In this document: piece after piece, positions 5,668-9,017 of the stretch
Numbering within the stretch: position 1 is the stretch's first letter
Layout: each line of letters opens with the position of its first letter
Source: Chloroflexota bacterium
Lineage (GTDB): Bacteria > Chloroflexota > Anaerolineae > Aggregatilineales > UBA2796
Length of the DNA: 9,017 nucleotides
Assembly (NCBI GenBank): GCA_003695215.1
Contig: RFIM01000039.1
Span: forward strand, 1 to 9,017
Direction: 5' to 3'
Notes under the pieces: generated by a model
Told to the model about the DNA's origin: nothing
Seen by the model: only the letters and a program-made list of their open reading frames with translations
Database searches by the model: none
Position numbers and translations under genes: made by a program

Positions 5668-6836
5668 CTTCCGAAGGCCGTTGCGAGCGCGTAGTAGCCT
5701 TCTGCAGCGCCGAAGAGTTGATCCAGCGCCACATATTCGTCCGCAATGTGCGCTGTCGTCTCTAGGCCTGCGCCATAGCCGATCACAGGCAAGCCAATGC
5801 TGGCTGCGTAACTCCCGTTAGTGCAGAAGTTGTAGTGTCCGATCTCAGCTGCTTGCCCTGCGTTTCTCAGCGCCGCTTGCGCAGCCCGCACAAACGGATG
5901 CTCGGCATCGGTCTGCCAAGCGGCTTGGAATTTCTTGCCATAGAGCGTCAGGCCTGTGTAACACGTGAAAGCGCCCAAGTCCACGTGCGCCTCTGCACGG
6001 AAAGTCGGATCAGCGGCGGAGAGCGCGGCGATCACGGCCTGGATTGGCTCTAGGACGCTCTCAGCCGTCTCGCCGAGCAACACACGACGATCGTAGCGTA
6101 CGCGGCATTCGTAAGGCAGCACTGAGACCGACGGATAGGGCGCGCTGATGATCTCAGTCGGCTCGAGGATGCCCTTGCCAAGCCGCGCGTGCTCAGGCGG
6201 CACGAGCGCATCGAGCGCCTCAACCAGCCTCGCCATGTGCTTGAGCGCATTCACACCGAGCTGCGGCGTGCTGGCATGCGCCGACTTGCCATGCGTGGTC
6301 AGCGTGATTTCGGCGCGGCCGCGCCCAGCTGTGACCAAGCGCAGGGCAGTGGACTCGCAGATGACCACTAGGTCGGGCGGATGCGCCTTCAAGACGTGGC
6401 TGAAAGCCAGGCCTTCGATCACTTCCTCGCCAACTGAAGCTGAGACCAACGCCGTGCCGCGCAAGACGCCATCGTGCTTGGCGTAAGCCAGCGCAGCCAA
6501 CGCAGCTGCCAGCGAACCTTTCATATCGCATGCGCCGCGGCCGTACAACTTGCCATCAGCGACCGTGCCGCCGAACGGATCGTAGCGCCACGCGCTCAAA
6601 TCGCCTGCCGCAACTGTGTCCACATGCGAATCGTAGATGACTGTTGCGCCGTGGCTGCCACGCAGCACGCCGACCAAGTTGCCGCATTCATCCAAGTAGA
6701 GATCGTCATAGCCCAGCTCGCGCATCCAGTGCGCCGTCTGCTCGATCACAGCGCCTTCCTCGCCAGCTAGCGACGGAATACGCACTAGCGATTGTGCAAT
6801 AGCCAGGATTTGCTCGCGCCGCGCTTCAGAGAGCAT
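5664..6836 (-). CDS. M20-family metallohydrolase, YgeY type (amidohydrolase/deacylase)
   Basis: The protein has 390 residues from the ATG at 6836 (392 from a TTG at 6842). It is a cytoplasmic di-zinc hydrolase of the ArgE/DapE/ACY1 group that cleaves an amide bond. Metal ligands and catalytic residues are all present: HVDT at 71-74 (His71, catalytic Asp73), GRGACDMKG at 99-107 (Asp104 bridging), GEE at 136-138 (general base Glu137 and Glu138), ICES with Glu161, and HIADEYV from His363. A dimerisation lid domain occupies roughly 175-290 (GRAEITLTTHGKSAHAS opens it). The overall pattern, including SAWRYDPFGG and GKGILEPTEI, recalls YgeY, which sits in a purine-catabolism region in E. coli. The gene begins 2 bp after the dehydrogenase stop and overlaps thiD by 4 bp. 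With thiD next to it, an alternative is a YlmB-like role in thiamin-pyrimidine salvage. Family is certain; substrate is not. Confidence 0.85.
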   Translation of the reverse strand: MLSEARREQILAIAQSLVRIPSLAGEEGAVIEQTAHWMRELGYDDLYLDECGNLVGVLRGSHGATVIYDSHVDTVAAGDLSAWRYDPFGGTVADGKLYGRGACDMKGSLAAALAALAYAKHDGVLRGTALVSASVGEEVIEGLAFSHVLKAHPPDLVVICESTALRLVTAGRGRAEITLTTHGKSAHASTPQLGVNALKHMARLVEALDALVPPEHARLGKGILEPTEIISAPYPSVSVLPYECRVRYDRRVLLGETAESVLEPIQAVIAALSAADPTFRAEAHVDLGAFTCYTGLTLYGKKFQAAWQTDAEHPFVRAAQAALRNAGQAAEIGHYNFCTNGSYAASIGLPVIGYGAGLETTAHIADEYVALDQLFGAAEGYYALATAFGR

Positions 6837-6838
6837 CT

Positions 6839-7885
6839 TCAACCTTTCATTTGCGGCATGACCATAGCACGAACCACGCCGTTGTGATAATCAGCAGCCG
6901 CCTTAAAGGCCTCAGCCACGCGCGCAAGCGGCATTTGATGCTTGCCGAGCGCGTCCAGATCGATCAAGCCGCGCTCAGCTAAGGCGATAGCCGCCTCATA
7001 GGTATGATTCATGCGTCGTGAGTAGATGATGGTCAGCTCCTTGCGCCGCACTACTGAAGCTTTCAATGTGAACTCATCTTCAGCAGGGATGCCCACGATG
7101 ATGACTCGCCCGCCGTTGCGCGCCGCTAACGCGCACTGATTCGCCGTCGGCGTGACCCACGCCGCCTCAAAAGCCACGTCCACGCCGCGTTTGTTGGTCA
7201 GGCGCAGCACTTCCTCAACAGGATCGACTCGGTCGATGTTCAGGCAGTAGTCCGCGCCGAAGTTTGCTGCCATGTCCAAGCGCCATGCGTAGCGATCCGT
7301 GGCGAAGATGTGGCGTGCGCCTGCCAAGCGCGCTAATCGCACGCACAGCAAGCCAATGGTGCCACAGCCCGTCACCAGCACATCCTCGCCGTGCTGCACG
7401 GCGCCCAAGCGCGCCGCATGCAGCGCCACGCCGAGCGGCTCTAGCATGGCAGCGCCGACGTCGCTGATTGAATCAGGCACAGGCACCACTGAGCGCGCAG
7501 GATGCGTCATGCGCTCCTGCATGGCGCCGTGCTGCGGAAAGTAGCCCATGAACTTCAAGTTCAGGCACAGATGCTGCTGCCCGTGCTGGCAGAACTCGCA
7601 TTGCAGGCAAGGCGTGGCAGGATCAATGGCGACGCGCTGCCCGACGCGCAAGTGCGGCGGCACCTCAGCGCCGAGCGCTAAGATGACGCCGCTGGCCTCA
7701 TGCCCAAGCACGATCGGCTCACGGCTGGAGACGCCGCCGATGTTGCCCAGCAGATAAGTGTGTAGATCGCTGCCGCAAATGCCGACTGCGCGCACTTCCA
7801 GCAGCACCTCGCCTGCTCGTGGCTCGGCGTCGGCGATCTCGCGCACGCGCACATCGCGCACGCCGTGGAAGAATGCCGCCTGCAT
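6839..7885 (-). CDS. Zinc-dependent medium-chain alcohol dehydrogenase, sorbitol/threonine dehydrogenase type
   Basis: A 348-residue cytoplasmic NAD(P)-dependent dehydrogenase that oxidises a secondary alcohol, probably a polyol or sugar derivative. The catalytic-zinc set is present: Cys37 in GICGSD, His62-Glu63 in LGHEASG, and Glu149 in MLEPLGVALHA. The structural-zinc lobe is complete, with Cys93, Cys96, Cys99 and Cys107. The Rossmann fold shows VTGCGTIG at 171-178 (GxGxxG) and Asp197 at the end of the second strand, which favours NAD over NADP. The frame is open 17 codons further upstream to 7936, but that part overlaps the cupin gene and lacks family character. The chosen ATG starts the normal MQAAFF... 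N-terminus 4 bp after the cupin stop. It belongs to the cupin-dehydrogenase-M20-thiD operon. The LEPL motif and lobe spacing resemble sorbitol/xylitol and L-threonine dehydrogenases; the substrate cannot be settled from sequence alone. Confidence 0.88.
   Translation of the reverse strand: MQAAFFHGVRDVRVREIADAEPRAGEVLLEVRAVGICGSDLHTYLLGNIGGVSSREPIVLGHEASGVILALGAEVPPHLRVGQRVAIDPATPCLQCEFCQHGQQHLCLNLKFMGYFPQHGAMQERMTHPARSVVPVPDSISDVGAAMLEPLGVALHAARLGAVQHGEDVLVTGCGTIGLLCVRLARLAGARHIFATDRYAWRLDMAANFGADYCLNIDRVDPVEEVLRLTNKRGVDVAFEAAWVTPTANQCALAARNGGRVIIVGIPAEDEFTLKASVVRRKELTIIYSRRMNHTYEAAIALAERGLIDLDALGKHQMPLARVAEAFKAAADYHNGVVRAMVMPQMKG
6843..6848 (-). promoter_or_regulatory. Ribosome binding site deciding the M20 hydrolase start
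   Basis: GAAAGG on the minus strand ends 6 nt before ATG 6836 and directly abuts TTG 6842. The spacing argues for the ATG as the real start, which removes the apparent 4-bp overlap with the dehydrogenase gene and leaves a 2-bp gap. Confidence 0.6.
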
Positions 7886-7889
7886 GGCG

Positions 7890-8312
7890 CTATTCTGTCT
7901 TTGGCTCGGCTTGGCGCGCAGGCACAGCGCAGACATCCGGCTGTGCCGTCTTAGCAGGCACGATACACAGGAAAGTCAGCGGCTCATCGCCGACGTTCTG
8001 GAACTGATGGCGCTCCCAGCCTGGCACGTAGACCACATCGCCTGCGCTGACTTCTTCATAGCGCTCGCCGAGCAGGACACGCGCCTTGCCATGCATGATC
8101 AGCACGCCATGATCGTGGGCGTGTTCATCCAAATTGGAAGATTGCCCTACAGGGATGGTGAAGTAGCGCAGCGCAAAGTTCGGCGCGCCGTCGGCTTCGC
8201 CAATCAAGACCTGCTTGGTGGCTGAGGCGCCTTCCGCGCCATATCGCTCTATGGATACACCTTCCCACTGCCAAAACGGCGATTCGCCCTTGCGTTTATG
8301 AATCACGCCCAT
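7890..8312 (-). CDS. Small single-domain cupin protein
   Basis: A 140-residue protein with one conserved beta-barrel cupin domain (Cupin_2 type) and no signal peptide. Cupin motif 1 is LDEHAHDHGVLIMHGKARVLLG at about 61-82, with His64, His66 and His68 as candidate metal ligands; the usual Glu after the histidines is Gly69 here. Motif 2 is GDVVYVPGWERHQFQN at 91-106, giving the fourth ligand His102. The short tail after 120 is Pro/Ala-rich and probably disordered. It is the first gene behind a likely promoter, and its TAG stop lies 4 bp before the dehydrogenase ATG. Such cupins may be sugar or small-molecule isomerases, dioxygenases or ligand sensors. Here an enzymatic or ligand-binding partner of the dehydrogenase is a reasonable inference, but no reaction can be assigned. 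Confidence 0.8.
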   Translation of the reverse strand: MGVIHKRKGESPFWQWEGVSIERYGAEGASATKQVLIGEADGAPNFALRYFTIPVGQSSNLDEHAHDHGVLIMHGKARVLLGERYEEVSAGDVVYVPGWERHQFQNVGDEPLTFLCIVPAKTAQPDVCAVPARQAEPKTE

Positions 8313-8325
8313 CGCTCAAGCACCC

Positions 8326-8361
8326 CTTTGCACAAAGTTGCAATGCCTGCACATTTGCACA
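8326..8361 (-). promoter_or_regulatory. Candidate operator: paired TGTGCAAA boxes in the cupin leader
   Basis: On the minus strand TGTGCAAA occurs at 8354-8361, over the predicted transcription start, and again at 8327-8334, 27 bp further on. The downstream copy is part of a small palindrome, CTTTG-TG-CAAAG (8326-8337). It overlaps the AAGGGG ribosome binding site (8323-8328), which ends 10 nt before the ATG. A protein bound here could block both transcription start and translation. The regulator is not in the window. Confidence 0.35.
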
Positions 8362-8362
8362 T

Positions 8363-8391
8363 ACTATAGCGCGATGGCGTCTTTAGCGCAA
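8363..8391 (-). promoter_or_regulatory. Sigma70-type promoter of the cupin operon
   Basis: On the minus strand TTGCGC (8386-8391) and TATAGT (8363-8368) are separated by exactly 17 bp. The -10 matches consensus at 5 of 6 positions; the -35 matches only TTG. The predicted transcript start is near 8356, giving a leader of about 44 nt before the cupin ATG at 8312. The -35 lies inside the last codons of the upstream membrane-protein gene, so the cupin operon has its own promoter. Confidence 0.5.
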
Positions 8392-9017
8392 TGGCCTGAT
8401 CGCGCCTGAGCCGCTGCCCTCGTCTTTGCGCTTGCGTGGATTCGGCATTGCTGCGCCCACGATCAGCAGCAAAACAGCCACAGCTGTGGCGCCGCCGCCA
8501 TAAATCAAGAAGCCGTTGCTGATCCGCGAGACGACGCGCTCTACAGCAGCAAGCGTGGACTGGCGTATCTCAGGAGTGGCTTGCACGCCTGCCTCGAGCA
8601 AGGCGCTCTCAATGCTGTCAGCGAACGTGCTATCCGCCGCGCCCGAAGCAGTTGCCAAGCCAAGCAGCAAGATGGGCAGCGCCGGTATCAGTAGTGAAAT
8701 GCCTAGCGCTGACCAAAAGCCTTTGATCGAGCGCGCTGAGAGAATGCCCACGAAAAGCCATACGAAGAACGCTCCCAGCAGTAGCAAGAACACACTGCCC
8801 ACGATGCCTTGCACTGCGTCGCCCAAGATCGAGCCGCTCTCCGTGTTCGGCGGAATCGGCTCGCCGATAACTTGGATATCGGGCAAGCCCTCTATGAAGC
8901 GTGAGGCATTTTGGCGTACGCGGTCTATCACCTGTTGAACAGGTTCATTGGTAGGCAGGCAAGTCGGCAGGAACGTATCTGCAGGCGGGCTGTTGGATGC
9001 GCAAGGCGGCAAAGCCT
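8383..9017 (-). CDS. Hypothetical three-helix membrane protein (N-terminus beyond window)
   Basis: The reading frame is open from the window edge to a TAA at 8383-8385. The first possible start inside the window is a TTG at 9012, with no ribosome binding site visible, so the gene most likely begins outside. About 210 residues are seen. The first 65 are polar and Pro-rich with two Cys, and look extracytoplasmic. Three hydrophobic helices follow at about 70-92, 100-122 and 167-189 (counting from the TTG). The basic loop SARSIKG after helix 1 and the RKRK tail point inside, giving an outside N-terminus and a cytoplasmic C-terminus. The loop between helices 2 and 3 (about 123-166) is acidic at first and would lie outside. 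I recognise no family. It is on the same strand as the cupin operon, which has its own promoter 1 bp past this gene's coding end, so functional linkage is unclear. Confidence 0.65.
   Translation of the reverse strand, partial: ALPPCASNSPPADTFLPTCLPTNEPVQQVIDRVRQNASRFIEGLPDIQVIGEPIPPNTESGSILGDAVQGIVGSVFLLLLGAFFVWLFVGILSARSIKGFWSALGISLLIPALPILLLGLATASGAADSTFADSIESALLEAGVQATPEIRQSTLAAVERVVSRISNGFLIYGGGATAVAVLLLIVGAAMPNPRKRKDEGSGSGAIRPLR

Noticed and set aside
7886..7936. Upstream extension of the alcohol dehydrogenase into the cupin gene
   Set aside because: The family N-terminus begins at the ATG ending at 7885; the extra 17 residues overlap the cupin tail and match nothing expected.
8313..8382. 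Rho-independent terminator after the membrane-protein gene
   Set aside because: No GC-rich hairpin followed by a T-run is present; the sequence is better explained as promoter and leader of the cupin operon.
4870..8391. TPP riboswitch controlling thiD
   Set aside because: No thi-box arrangement is seen in the cupin leader or just before thiD; CTGAGA-like strings occur only scattered within coding regions.

Overview
The window is about 9 kb of dense, GC-rich bacterial chromosome with no mobile element, RNA gene or CRISPR array. The high GC, heavy use of GCGC-containing codons and the general style of the proteins would fit a Chloroflexota (Anaerolineae-like) bacterium. That placement is a tentative impression, not something a marker gene proves. 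No gap without a gene exceeds about 105 bases.

Plus strand, 1-2170: the tail of a three-gene, translationally coupled unit joined by two ATGA stop/start overlaps. It holds the C-terminus of a membrane protein, a class I SAM methyltransferase with an N-terminal zinc-ribbon-like cysteine set, and a family 2 glycosyltransferase. This looks like the end of a surface-polysaccharide or glycolipid cluster.

Minus strand, 9017-2100, read right to left: the end of a three-helix membrane protein; then, behind a recognisable promoter, a tight operon of a small cupin, a sorbitol-dehydrogenase-type zinc alcohol dehydrogenase, an M20 metallohydrolase of the YgeY type, and the pyrimidine kinase ThiD. After two gaps of about 100 bp follow a stand-alone PHP-domain phosphoesterase and an asparagine-synthase homologue. 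The two strands converge, and the glycosyltransferase and the asparagine-synthase homologue overlap tail-to-tail by 71 bp.

The most notable gene is the asparagine-synthase homologue at 2100-3986. Its synthetase half looks intact, but the N-terminal glutaminase half has Ser in place of the catalytic Cys and lacks the usual NGE motif, so it probably does not use glutamine as nitrogen donor in the normal way. Facing a methyltransferase and a glycosyltransferase, it may modify a sugar or other cell-surface precursor. The second point of interest is the coupling of an M20 amidohydrolase to ThiD, which resembles the chemistry of pyrimidine salvage for thiamin, although no TPP riboswitch or TenA is visible. 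The promoter region of the cupin operon also carries paired TGTGCAAA boxes that look like an operator.
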